Shown here in pieces: positions 11,703-24,300 of a stretch of DNA of 64,000 nucleotides (the stretch's first letter is position 1; every line of letters starts with the position of its first letter). The notes beneath the pieces are model-generated. The model worked only from the letters and a program-made list of their open reading frames with translations, made no database searches and was not told the origin of the DNA. Source of the DNA: Diphasiastrum complanatum (lineage: Eukaryota > Streptophyta > Lycopodiopsida > Lycopodiales > Lycopodiaceae); the NCBI GenBank assembly GCA_029204225.1, contig MU831882.1:34607-98606 (forward strand), read 5' to 3'. Position numbers and translations under genes: made by a program.

Positions 11703-12995
11703 TCAGATAAGCTTATGCTTAACCGTGGAACTTCTTCTGTATGCCATTGGCGAGAGGTAACAGTTCCATCCATCATTTCCCGAGGAATATGGCGAAAGAT
11801 GGAAAATACCGTGTCTACTTTCCATGGCCTTTTTCCTCCTACACTTTCTCATCTGCATAGGACTGGATCTAAAGCTCAATTGACTTTGATCTTTGTAGAA
11901 TGCCGTATGTGCTGGAGATTGATGTGTGGGCCTTCTGTCCTGCTCCACCAGAGTATTTGCTATGCTCCAAGAAGTTGTAGCTCCTCGAAAGTGCTTATCC
12001 AGATCTATGCCTTGATCTTTTTCGTGACTGTTGTAGCTCGATTTCTTGGTGAAGATCCTCAGGGGAGATCCAATGGCCTTACTCCACACAGGTCTGCCGC
12101 CCAGCTGACTAACGGACTCTTTAGAGCAAGATTGGTAGGGAAATTTGTGGACTGATTCATGTTTCATCGTTTCTGTGATCCGATCGTAGCATCCGGTGGA
12201 GGTAACAGGTATAACCCTCCTCAATGGATGTGTCTTCTCAAGGTCGGATCTTTGTGATTCCCTGGCGTCAGATCCGTCGCCTCCAAAAGAGCTCACTTTC
12301 TTCAGGCTGCTACTTTTGAAGTCTGAGCTCGAAATTCCCTCTAGCAGTGAGCTTGCCCTCACCAGCCCGGCTGCTGGAGCTGGCAGATCATAGCTTTCTT
12401 CAGATTGATGGGCTGTGCTGCGAGCCATAGTGGCCTTTGTGCCCGCAAACAATCTCCTGAAAATTGTGGAAGGAGTCCAGACAAATTTGGGCCTCTTTCC
12501 AGGCTTTGGCCCTCGGTCCAATCTCACGGATGAAGACCGAGAGCAGTGTGCTTTCCGCCCTGCCAAAGCAAAGCCTCCCTTTCCGCAGCCGTCAGCAACC
12601 TTAAAGCTCTTATCTTGGCTACAGCTAAGATCCGAATCAGCCATATCTGAGTCAAAATATACCAAACACAATCTTTGATCATCTTCTGTATCACATAGAA
12701 ACTCCTTGGAAATTCTTCCACATTGAAGGCCGCCCTTTCCAAGCGACTTGGATCTTTGCCATGCGAACGACCCATCTATAGTGGAAAAGCTTGACAAATC
12801 TTTGGATAGATTGTTGGTTACTCTATTGCTATCTCCTTTAGCAGATTTCTCAGAATTATCTGTGCTTGATTTTCTTGCTTTAGAGGCGCATGTTAAAGCA
12901 AGCAGTCTCTCAGTTAAGCAGGAAGGACAGACTCCACTAGCCTCTTTCCAGTGATGGTCTCTACAAGCTGAGGAACTGCCCGAAATTCTACCCAT
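11703..12995 (-). CDS. DUF740/OCTOPUS-like plant protein, single exon, 430 aa
   Basis: The likely start is the ATG at 12995, followed by GRISGSSSAC. The frame is open a further 9 codons upstream but has no earlier ATG before a stop. Residues 11-34 carry the Cys/His signature of the family: C11, H14, C23 and C26, then LTERLLAL. This matches the CxxH...GVCxxCLxERL start of plant DUF740 proteins, which include OCTOPUS, a membrane-associated phloem regulator. The middle is Ser- and Lys-rich and probably disordered, with a basic stretch KRPKFVWTPS and an acidic Asp/Ser stretch. The C-terminus (YLSPMAYRRS) resembles the family's YLTP...RRS tail. No transmembrane segment is visible. GC content and codon use differ clearly from the surrounding transposons. 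It is the only intact host gene in the window. Membership of DUF740 is well supported by the N-terminus. The exact role is inferred. Confidence 0.78.
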   Translation of the reverse strand: MGRISGSSSACRDHHWKEASGVCPSCLTERLLALTCASKARKSSTDNSEKSAKGDSNRVTNNLSKDLSSFSTIDGSFAWQRSKSLGKGGLQCGRISKEFLCDTEDDQRLCLVYFDSDMADSDLSCSQDKSFKVADGCGKGGFALAGRKAHCSRSSSVRLDRGPKPGKRPKFVWTPSTIFRRLFAGTKATMARSTAHQSEESYDLPAPAAGLVRASSLLEGISSSDFKSSSLKKVSSFGGDGSDARESQRSDLEKTHPLRRVIPVTSTGCYDRITETMKHESVHKFPYQSCSKESVSQLGGRPVWSKAIGSPLRIFTKKSSYNSHEKDQGIDLDKHFRGATTSWSIANTLVEQDRRPTHQSPAHTAFYKDQSQLSFRSSPMQMRKCRRKKAMESRHGIFHLSPYSSGNDGWNCYLSPMAYRRSSTVKHKLI

Positions 12996-13049
12996 CTTCA
13001 AACCTAAGCCTTCCTTTGTCAAGTCATGAAGTAAAAATCAGCTCTATAT

Positions 13050-13147
13050 TTCACACTCTCTAGGAATTCTAAACAACTGTTAGATAGAGGCTGTACAGTG
13101 TCACACTCTCTGAGATCCTAAATAACAGTCAGATGGAGACTGCAGGA
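13050..13147. repeat. Two-copy 50-bp tandem repeat upstream of the host gene
   Basis: TCACACTCTCT recurs at 13051 and 13101, and the sequence after each copy is alignable (TCTAAACAACTGTTAGATAG versus CCTAAATAACAGTCAGATGG). It lies 55-150 bp before the start codon of the minus-strand gene, so it is probably in its 5' UTR or core promoter. Confidence 0.8.
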
Positions 13148-13275
13148 TCGGATCTTATTGCTTACCATAACATCTCTCCCAACAAGACAAATGCTCTCAC
13201 CTCTCCCAAAAGACCCAAACACAGGCAGCAGCATCTCATACAAACTATTGCAACTCTGCATTTCCTGCTAACAAA

Positions 13276-13283
13276 GTATATAC
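13276..13283 (-). promoter_or_regulatory. Candidate TATA element of the host gene
   Basis: GTATATAC lies about 280 bp upstream of the proposed ATG of the DUF740-like gene. Position and sequence suit a TATA box, but no transcript evidence is available. Confidence 0.3.
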
Positions 13284-13299
13284 ACAGTAGTTAGAGTCT

Positions 13300-14028
13300 A
13301 TATCATGCAATCGTACATCTACACAAAATTCCCCAGCTACAACAGAAACGACAGCCAAAAAGAAGCTGATCTATACCGGCTATACATCATCTCATTCTTC
13401 TTCTTCGTCCTGAGGTTACGGTTTGTTTGTGCCCTCTTATTTGTTAGACCTGGCTGGACTCTGGAGGCTGGATCACGCAATATGGGGTTGATGGATGCTA
13501 AAGTTGGCATTAACCCACCTCACACAAATCCTTGAAATAGCCTCATCATCATACCAAAATTGCATTACTTCTAGCCTGCCTACAAGGTGGGCCATAGCTG
13601 GAATGCCTTGAGGCCCTTGGCCCTGGGCTTGCTGATCTTGCCATAGCTTTTGCCTTGACCGTCACAGTCAAGGCTCTTAATAGCACCCTATCTTGTATGC
13701 CCACCCACTTAGATCTCAGCCACGTGTCAAAACTATTACAAAAGTGTTGCAATTCATTTGCTTATTTACACGTGGATATATCTGAATGGCAGTAAGATGG
13801 TGTTTGTGTAAATGTTGTTGTTAGAGACTTAGATAGTGACTAGGCCTCTATATGGAAAGAAGAGCTTTTTTGTTTATGAAATCTCGTGCAATCCAGGTAC
13901 CAATAAATGTTTAGGTTTAGGGTTGAAGTCAATCCTGGCACGCATCTGAGTGTTTCATGTTTTAGATCTAGGGTAAAGTCCAGGCAAAGTTGTGAGCCAA
14001 TGCTAGGAGAAATCGGCAAAGTCTAGGA
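13300..14028. other. Unassigned sequence
   Basis: No protein or element motif recognised. Part of this stretch is the upstream flank of the DUF740-like gene. Confidence 0.35.
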
Positions 14029-14205
14029 ATGGAATCGGCAAGTGTTCTCAAAACCCAATATTATTAAATATTTGACAATTTTTTACACAAGCATATAAGC
14101 CCTTTTACGAGTAAAAGTCTTCAAAAAATTGATAAGTTCTATAAAATGCAAGTGTTTTGAGCATAACTCAAAAGAGGTTTTCCGAGCACTATTGTGAGCT
14201 CTCCT
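14029..14205 (+). repeat. Degenerate direct repeat, left copy
   Basis: This segment is repeated in the same orientation at 15459-15640. Shared landmarks in order are GAATGGAA(T/C)CGGCAAGT, AAGCATATA, GTAAAAGTCTTCAAAAA, CATAAAATGCA or TATAAAATGCA, and ACTCAAAAGAGGTTT. The spacing of about 1.43 kb with no coding content between could reflect worn LTRs or a plain duplication. Confidence 0.65.
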
Positions 14206-15458
14206 AAGGGTGGGAGTACTTAATCACTACAACTTCAAAGTCAAGGTTTCTTGGGCAAAGTCAAATGGTGAATTGTCCAAGCATGCTTATGGGACTGTTT
14301 ATGCGGTTTGCAAAGCTTGTGAATGAGGGCCTTCCGCCTTGGGAGGCAAAAGGCCCAATGGCAATCATGGCTTTCCCTTGCACAATGCCATGTGCAAATT
14401 ATTAATTTTTGCATGGTTCGATTTTAGTATTTGGCGCAAATTTTTTTTTGATTTCTTTTCTAATAAAATGTGATGTCTGATGGCAAGTTGCCACATGGCA
14501 CACACATTCTTTCAAAAGTTGAATGTGCATGTGCCTCGTCACTGATTGTCCACACGCCAATCACATTTGTCATGCATTATGTCAACTTTTTATTGCGTGT
14601 CCACTTGAGAATTGTAATGGAAAAGACTCACAAAAAAATTTAGTTTCTAATTCACATAAATTTTTTGCTTATGTAGGTTAGGTGCCTTTAGAATACAAAG
14701 AAAAGTTGAGCGTCTCCCATGTCTCCCATTACACTTAGATGCAAGTTTGGGGATAATCTTCTATGAAAAAACCAAAAAAAAAAAATAGAGTGGGGAGAAA
14801 GGTCTTAGATAGAGGGTATGAACTTTATGCATCATTTGGAGCTCACCATAAAATTATTAAAAAAAAAAGTGAAACTTTTACATATTGAGGTTGGACTTTT
14901 AAGTATAGCTCTTGAGCTAATACTCCTATAGAGAGAAGGGCCTTTTGAATAGCTTATAGAAGTAAATGAAGTAAATAATTGTGTAGGGAGAACTCTAAAA
15001 TCCTAAATTTTAATGATTAGTGATGCTATAAAGCCAATTATATTTAGTGTGAATACATTTGCACACAATCTAATTCTAATTTTAATTTTAATTTTGTTTC
15101 AAGTAAAAGCCAATTATGTTTAATATCAATACATTTGCACATAATCTAATTTTAGTTTTGATTTTGTTTTTAGTAAAAGAATTATGTTCATTGATTACCC
15201 AATTTCAAAGGACAATGACATCATCAAGAGAATGTATTGAAATGGAAGTTATCGTTAAAAAACTTGCATTTTTAAGCTTCCCAATTTTTTGTTGACAATT
15301 TTTGTGGAAGGGTTTATATGCTTGTATAAAAATCCCTCAAATATTTAAAGATTTTAGTTTTTGAGAAAACATGTCGATTCCATTCTCGTACTGTGCCGAT
15401 TTTGCTCCAGTTTCTTTTCAACTCAAACTCATCTCGCCGGATCGAGCTCATTGGGAAT
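14206..15458. repeat. AT-rich interval with a 74-bp tandem duplication at 15033-15179
   Basis: The only structure seen is a two-copy tandem repeat. GCCAATTAT, AATACATTTGCACA and AATCTAATT recur at the same spacing from 15033 and from 15109, each unit ending in AGTAAAA. No coding domain is visible, so if the flanking direct repeats are LTRs, this is a non-autonomous element. Confidence 0.5.
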
Positions 15459-15640
15459 CGACAAACTTATAAGAATGGAACCGGCAAGTTTCACAAAAAT
15501 CAACATCATAAAATGTATCGATTTCTTATACAACAAGCATATATAGCTTTTCATAAGTAAAAGTCTTCAAAAACTAAAGTTCCATAAAATGCAGGTTTTT
15601 TGAACTCAAAAGAGGTTTCCCAGGAGTGTATTGTTGAAAG
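15459..15640 (+). repeat. Degenerate direct repeat, right copy
   Basis: Partner of 14029-14205, with many small indels. Their divergence suggests an old duplication. Confidence 0.65.
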
Positions 15641-16160
15641 AATGTCTTAACATAGATTGCATATTCAATGGTATTAAGAGCGCTAACCAGGCCTAAGAAA
15701 TAGGCCTTGTTTTTCCCCAAAACACAGGGCGGCAAGCTCCAATAGTGACGGGGATAGGCAGGACAAGTCATAAAAGTTAGGGATGGAGAGAGAGAGAGAG
15801 AGAGTGTGTGTGTGTGTGTTTTTGCAGATGAAGGAGTGCAGAAACGGCCTTGCGCTGCGGTCCAAGTCCACGAAAACGTTGTCTGCCGTTGGCTGAGGAG
15901 ACGTACAATTGTGCTGCGTGTCTCCCATGTGCAGTTTTGGCTTTTCTCGTCCGTCACTTCCTTCTTCTCAACAGCTGGCGGCTGGCCCTTCTTCTATACG
16001 CGAGACCGAGAGCAGCCTCCCTCCCTCCCTCCTGAATCCTCATACGCGTATTACGCAGCATGAAGGAAAAGTATACGTCCTTTGAAGATAAAGTATATGG
16101 CGTAGGCCCTAAACCCAAAATCTCCAAAATCCAAGGGGCGTTGCACTGCAAAGGTTACCT
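15641..16160. other. GC-richer low-copy-looking sequence with (GA)n-(GT)n microsatellite
   Basis: A GA run at about 15786-15803 passes into a GT run to 15819, and CTCC units occur near 16016-16032. The stretch 15830-16150 is noticeably richer in GC and CpG than its surroundings and could be a gene fragment or 5' UTR. No frame carries a recognisable motif. Confidence 0.45.
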
Positions 16161-18124
16161 CTCCCTTCAAATTAAGGCAAATAAATTTACTGAATGTTAC
16201 AGAATGAAGTCCACTTTACATACTTGAATGAATAGATCAAATCTTGTGTGTAAGCATTTTAAGCGTCTTAGTAATTCTGTCTTGAAATACGTTCTAAATG
16301 GCTTAAGACTTTGGGCACATCTCATTGGAAGGCAAAATGACCACCACCATATCAAGTTGAATAGTACATAAAATGATAATCTTCATCCCAAAAGAAAGCT
16401 TTGTGTTAGATTTTAAGGTTTCAATATAAAATCAACCATTATATGCAACACCTCAAAATATCAATGCCATGTAAATGATGACCCAAGACCTCATCCAAAT
16501 GCTTGACAGATTCAAGGACTAACCCCAACCGTGAAGGCATTCACCAATACTTTAGACTTATCTATAATGTCTTTCTGGTCAATTGTTGAAATTGGAGTTT
16601 CAATGATTAGTTTAGAGATTTGTCCACTTCCAAGTTCCTATAACAAATTAAGAAATCAGCTAGTTCTAAAAATTATGAATTATATATACTGTTTTACCAA
16701 ATTCATTCAAGTGTTGCAATTTATATTGTACGTTTGAAATTTTACAAGCAAACTCATTCATCACCATTGGATGAAGCAAACTTATCCAACACGATGCTCA
16801 TGGGAGAATATTAAACTACCATTGGACAAAATTTGAAATGTGCATTTATGTATGTCCTTGATGGGAGAATAGAAAACCGCCATTGCAATGTGGCCAGGCC
16901 ACTTGGGCTGTGGGCTTGCACACCCATCTTCGAATCCATGCATATAACTTGAATGGTGTTGAATACTCCTCTTTGAGGTAAATTTGATGATGGACAATGT
17001 TTGAAGATTTGGTGTTAAAGTATTCCCTTCAAGTTTGAAAGCTCTCATTTTGTAATTTTCGAGACCACAAGATGTTGTGGAACTGTTTTATCGTGCCTTG
17101 TGATATCAGTTTATAAGTTGTAAATATTGATAAGAAACATAAAAATGATTTGCAAACGTTCATAATCATCTAGTTAAAAGTAGTCATCTAAAAAAAATGG
17201 ATCATTCGCACTTTTCTAATAAAAACCAATTTCGTATCCACAAAAGCACATGGTAAATCTTGCCTACACCACAAGTGAAAACCTCAGTAAAAAGTGGTTA
17301 TGCCTAGATGTGGGTGTATAACATACACAACCGACATAATGATGCTATTGCAAATAAGTGGTAACAAAATAAGAAAAGATCCTACATGTTAAAATCCTCA
17401 ACGACTAAACTTTGTTTTTCGATCATGTATTGCAATCATGTAGACAAACGTGACAAAGTAAGTTGGACGAGTTTAGTTAGGTAAATATCTACTTACTGGA
17501 ATTGATAATTTCAATATTTTCAGTAATTAATAGGATCATCTATTCACTGAGATGTTGACCTTGTGCCCATCCAAATGGTTTTTATAAGTTTTCAATCAAA
17601 GTGCATGACTAATTTTATTAGGATCATCTCATTGTCTATATATAACATTTTGTTTTCTCTTTTAGTTGGAAGGTTTTGTTCTTTTCTGGATCTAAATATA
17701 ACATTTGGCCCTCCTTGGCCAATGTTGAGCCAAATTATGGCTCTTGGCATAAAGAAATATTAAAATGTGTTAAGGCACGAAATCTTACGTAGTGTAATAA
17801 AATACGATAACATGGTTAGTGGATCATTTGTCCTATATACTCTAAAGCTAAGATTTAGTTCAATGATCTGTAGTTGAGTTTTATGGATAATGTCTAGATA
17901 ACAATGCTTGGGAATCTATTGAAACATTCAAAATAGTTATGGCATGAGCTATAGGATAATGTAGGAGATCATTGAATGTTCCACAAAAATTGAGGTATTT
18001 AGAAGAGAACTATTTGTTGCACACATGAGGATCTTTGTAGCGTAAATAAAAATGTGTTTGGATTTACAAGAACTTGTAGCTTACAAAAAGAATTGTTACA
18101 CTTGGGCGAGGCAGATTGTTGAAC
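16161..18124. other. Unassigned AT-rich sequence
   Basis: Nothing could be supported. Several short frames exist on both strands without motifs. Confidence 0.35.
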
Positions 18125-18389
18125 ATGTTATTTTGCTACCATCAATATGCAAGAGATGGTTCCATATGGATTTTTTTTCGAGATCAATAACTAACTATTC
18201 AATCAAAATGACAATTCACTAGTTGGTGTGACCACTATAAACAAGTTCTCTCATCCTTAACATTTGGCAATGTTGTTGGCTCAATAATGATTTGTAGTAT
18301 TGGTGAGCTTCCTCTCTTGTATCATATTCATAGGGAGTAAATGGGCCTTGAGCAACTAATGTAAATGGTAAGCACATATGCATGTTCAA
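18125..18389 (-). repeat. Dispersed ~260-bp module (copy 2), fused in frame to copia gag
   Basis: This is the reverse-oriented partner of 5043-5307. Here its open frame is fused in frame behind copia gag: the minus-strand frame 18593-18219 reads gag residues up to RHENKLL and then continues into the module protein, ending LVYSGHTN. The module's stop codon is shared by both copies. Confidence 0.65.
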
Positions 18390-18645
18390 AAGCTTGTTCT
18401 CATGCCTTGACTCTTCAGCTATAAGAACACCTTGCAATGCCTCCAAGCTTGGTAGCTCTTCCTTGATAGCATAGGATTGGACAATATTGTCATAATCATC
18501 TTTCAAGCCATTGAGTATGACTTGAACTAGCTCACTTTGTTTGATAGGATCACCAATACAAGCAAGCTCCCTTTGGATGTCTTTGACTCTCAATACATAA
18601 TTGGTTGCACTCTCATCACTCCTTTGATAGCTTTGGAATATTTTA
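18387..18645 (-). pseudogene. Copia gag fragment, antisense to the adjacent gypsy sequence
   Basis: About 260 bp encode the gag UBN2 core (DIQRELACIGDPIKQSELVQ, VILNGL, ELPSLEALQGVLIAEESR). It is almost identical to 58287-58540, with only a handful of base differences. The fragment is cut on both sides: at 18389 by the 260-bp module and at about 18645 by gypsy LTR sequence. Confidence 0.85.
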
Positions 18646-20141
<1,496 letters not shown>

Positions 20142-20194
20142 CATAGACTTCCACACTAGTGCAGCTAAAAACTTGGGAACTGTCAAGGTTATCT

Positions 20195-20674
20195 AACCAA
20201 CCTGATTCCTCTTTCAATAGGCCAGAACCTCTATCATCAGGCTATCGATATTCTTCAGGGCCTGGGTGTGTTCCTCATGTGAATTCACACCAGAACATCC
20301 AGCCTCTGATAATTCCTTCAAGTCGATCACAGATACAAGGTCATCTGCTTAACTTCAGGGTTCACATCCGCCAACCAGTCAGGTTTATCTAGTTCCGGAG
20401 TCTGGTCCTTCTATTCTGCTTCTGCTCGATCAGGTTTGTGTTTAGTGTCAACAGCAGCAGTGGAGGTGGTATCCATCTCAACATTAGAGACTTGAACAAC
20501 GTCATCCTAGACCTGCTCAATTCTGAAACTAGTAGCATCATGGTTGCCATCCTCCCCGTTCTCAGCATCTATCATGGTAGTGTCTGCAGCAGCATCAACA
20601 GTGATAGGCAAAGAATCCTGTGCAGCTTGACTCGTCTCTGTATCGACATCAACAATCTCGATAGCAGTAAGATC
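20195..20674 (-). pseudogene. Unknown broken gene, 3' segment (distal to the copia insertion)
   Basis: Read on minus from the target site at 20674, one frame continues an acidic, Thr/Asp-rich protein (for example AIEIVDVDTETSQAAQDS and DTTMIDAENGEDGN). It meets stops after about 60 and 100 codons. A further frame holds VIDLKELSEAGCSGV and ends at a TGA near 20197. The segment joins the one at 27111 once the copia element and one target copy are removed. The composition suggests a disordered acidic tail. The gene carries several stops and frame changes, so it was already dead or has decayed since. Confidence 0.5.
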
Positions 20675-21329
20675 TGTGAAAAATACAGATCCTAAGTGGA
20701 TCTAAACTCCAAGATCATTGGCTTGAATGCTTGCACTCCAAACTACATAAGCTAGGAATTGGCAACACATTCTATGCTACCTAGAATGCAAAGAACTTGA
20801 TCAAAAAGCATTTATCACAAATGGAAACTTCCATAAACATCAAGTGCGGCCCAAAATAGCATTATACAGTCCATAATACATCAGCCTACCACTTTTGGAA
20901 AGCACCTAAGATCATACACAATAGCTTGAAGACAATACACACAACAATGCTCTCAATGGAGGAAGAAACAATGACAATGATCTATTGATCTCAATGAAGC
21001 ATACAAAAGGTTTCTCCAACCTGTTCTCCACGACTTCCCTACTATTTATGGATGAGGAAGATGACTCTCTCTCCTCTCTCTAGAAGGTACTTGACCCTAG
21101 ATATTCCCTATATAGGAAAAATAGCTAAAAATGGCTTATATGACCAAAATACATCAAAATGGTCTCATTTTGAAGGGTATGAAGTTTGACACTTCATCAT
21201 ACTGAAAAAATACAGTAAATAAAAACATTGTGGCCTGGTTCACACGTGTGAAACTCCAGAACCAAAACTATTTACAATTTTAGCCAATTTAGGCCTCAAA
21301 CTAGCTAGGAAATGTTGACAATTTTCACA
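20675..21329 (-). repeat. 3' LTR of the complete copia element
   Basis: In element orientation it runs from TGTGAAAATTGTC at 21329 to TTTTTCACA at 20675. The TATA-like CCTATATAGG lies near 21107-21116, and CACACGTGTG at 21241-21250, about 80 bases from the U3 start. The polyprotein stop codon overlaps its first five bases. Confidence 0.96.
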
Positions 21330-24300
21330 CTCCCTCTTCAACATTGGATGCTAGTTTCAACATAGTCTTTGAGCACATTCCAAGATTAGATCTATGAATT
21401 AAATATAGGTCCTTTCCCAATGGTTTGGTGAAGATATCAGCCACACACTCCTTTGAAGAGACATGTTGAAGCTCCACCTCTTTGGCAATGACTTGATCTC
21501 TCACAAAATGGTGAGCAATCTCAATGTGCTTGCTCCTTGCATGAAAAACAGGATTGCTTGCCAAGCTTTGGGCTGAAAGGTTATCACAAAGTATGATTGG
21601 AGTCTTCTCTGGTTCCAGCAAGTGAAGATCCAATAACATCCTCTTGATCCAAAGAATCTCCTTGGTGCATGTTGTTAATGCCTTGTACTCGGCTTCGGTG
21701 GAAGATAGAGAGATAGTTGGTTGCTTCTTTGATAGCCATGAGACCACTCCATCTCCAAGATAGATTGCAAAGGCACTTGTTGACTTCCTATCCATTTGAT
21801 CACCTGCAAAATCTGAATCTGAAAATCCACAAAGGTTAGGTGTAGTACCTCCATACAAGATGCCAAAATCTCTAGATCCCGAGATGTATCTAAGTACTCT
21901 CTTTCCTAGCTTCCAATGAGCCTCACTAGGATCTTGCATAAATTGACTTAGTTTACCAACCACAAAGCTTAGATCAGGTCTTGTGATGGTTAACCATATA
22001 AGAGATCCTATTAGCTTTCTATAGAGAGTAATGTCCTTGAAGGATCTTTCATTACTTCTTGTAGTTAGCTTTACATTTGATTCCATAGGAGTAGAAACAA
22101 CTTTACAATCTTCCATATGAAACCTTTTTAGAATAGAGTTAACATACTTTTCTTGACATATGAATGTAGATTTAGAAGTTCTAATAATCTCTATTCCTAA
22201 GATATAATGAAGTTTACCAAGATCTTGAATTTCAAACTCTCTTTTGAGTGCCATCTTGATTTCATCTATATCTAGATTGTTACCACCAATTAAGATAATG
22301 TCATCAACATAGATCAAAAGTAAAGTGATATCATTTTCATTCAATCTAAAGTAGAGAGAATGATCATACTCACTCATAACAAAGTTTTGAGAAAGTAAGA
22401 AGGAATTGAGCTTAGCATACCAACTCCTTGGTGCTTGCTTTAGCCCATACAAACTCTTTTGGAGATAGCACACATGATTAGGCTCATCATGTGAAACATA
22501 GCCCTCGGGTTGCTCCATGTAAATATCTTCTTCAAGATCACCATTCAAGAAGGCATTAGTAACATCCATTTGCCACATATCCCAATCATAAAGAGTTGCA
22601 AGAGAGATTAGGATTTGAATAGTTACCATCTTTGCCACGGGTGCAAAGGTCTCATCATAGTCAATACCATATTCTTGAGCATACCCCTTTGCCACCAACC
22701 TTGCCTTGTACTTGTTGATTGATCCATCTTGATTTGTCTTGATCTTGAAGATCCACTTACAACCAATTGCCTTCTTGTCCTTTGGAAGCTTTACCAACCT
22801 CCATGTGTTGCTTTTGATGAGTGCTTGATGCTCATGATCCATGGCTTGGATCCATTCCTTCTTTTGAATTGCTTCACCTACACAAGTTGGTTCATCAAAA
22901 GAGGTAAGAAAAGCAAAGTTAGAGTTGTCCACCACTTGCTTTCCTTTTTCATCATAGGTTAGCCTTGATGGCTTAGCCCTTTGCCTTTGAGTCTTCCTTG
23001 AAGTTTGCTTTGGAGTGGCATCTCCATCTTCATCCAAGACATCTTGCACATCATGATGATTAGTAGGCACATCAACATCAACATCAACAACATTGGAAAC
23101 ATTCTCTTCATGAAAGATGACATCCCTACTTATGACAACTTTCTTTGTAGAAGGAATGTACACTTTGTAAGCCTTGCTTACTTCACTATAGCCAACAAAC
23201 ACACCCTTCTTTGATGAAGGATCTTCTTTAGTTCTATCATCAAGTGTGATATTGACAAAACATGTACATCCAAAGATCCTACAATGCTTGACACTCGGCC
23301 TTCTACCATAAAGAACCTCATGAGGAGTTTTACCATCCAAGGAAGCACTTGTCCATCTATTACATAGATAGTTAGCACATGCTAAAGCTTCCCCCCAAAA
23401 AGACTTAGCAAGATTAGCATGTAGTCTCATTGCCTTGGCACATTCACAAAGGGTTCTATTCTTCCTCTCGGCCACTCCATTCTGTTGTGGAGTCCTAGGA
23501 CTAGACATCTCCCTCTTAATCCCATGTGCTATACAAAAGTCTTTGAACCTATTTGAGGTGTATTCCCCTCCATTATCAGATCTTAAGCATTTGATCTTTG
23601 TATTGAATTGGTTTTCCATTTCATTCTTGAACTTGACAAATGCAGCAAACACTTCATCCTTACTTTTAAGAAGATAGATCCAAGTATACCTACTAAAGTC
23701 ATCAATGAAAGTTGCATACATCTTTGCCCCACCATTGCTAGTTGTACTAGAAGAATGAATATCAGAATGCACAAGTTGAAAAGCTTCTTTAGATCTAGAA
23801 GTAGATCTAGAATAAGCAAGTCTATGAGATTTGGACAAGGCACAATGTTCACAAACACTATTGTTTGCAACAAAACTTTTAGGGAGACCAAGAACAAGCT
23901 CTTTCTTTGCCATTACCTCCAAAGATTTGAAGTTGGGATGGCCCAACCTCTTGTGCCAAACTTCTTGGTTTGTCAATTGCTCCCTAGCCATACATCCTTC
24001 ATGATTAGAGATCACACATGCATCAAGCTTGAAAAGTTTACCATGCCTCCTACCTTGAGCAATCAAGGATCCACATTTACTTATCAAACATGCATCTCCA
24101 ATGAACTCCACATCAAGTCCTTTGTCAATCATTTGACTTACACTAAGCAAATTCTTAGTGATTGAAGGAATGTACAAAACATTTTCAAGATTTGCTTTCC
24201 TATTTGTTGAAAGGGAAATAGGAATAGTGCCTATGCCTTTGATGTCACATTGACCATCATTTGCAGTGTAGATGATGTTACCTTCTCCCTCATAAGACAA

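Noticed and set aside
11715..12155. Open frames on plus across the host gene
   Set aside because: They are antisense shadows of the GC-richer DUF740-like coding region and carry no motifs.
13549..13752. 67-codon minus-strand frame rich in Arg/Ala
   Set aside because: It lies in a locally GC-richer patch, but nothing supports coding.
16782..17048. 88-codon minus-strand frame
   Set aside because: No motif and no second copy seen in the window. Not distinguishable from chance.
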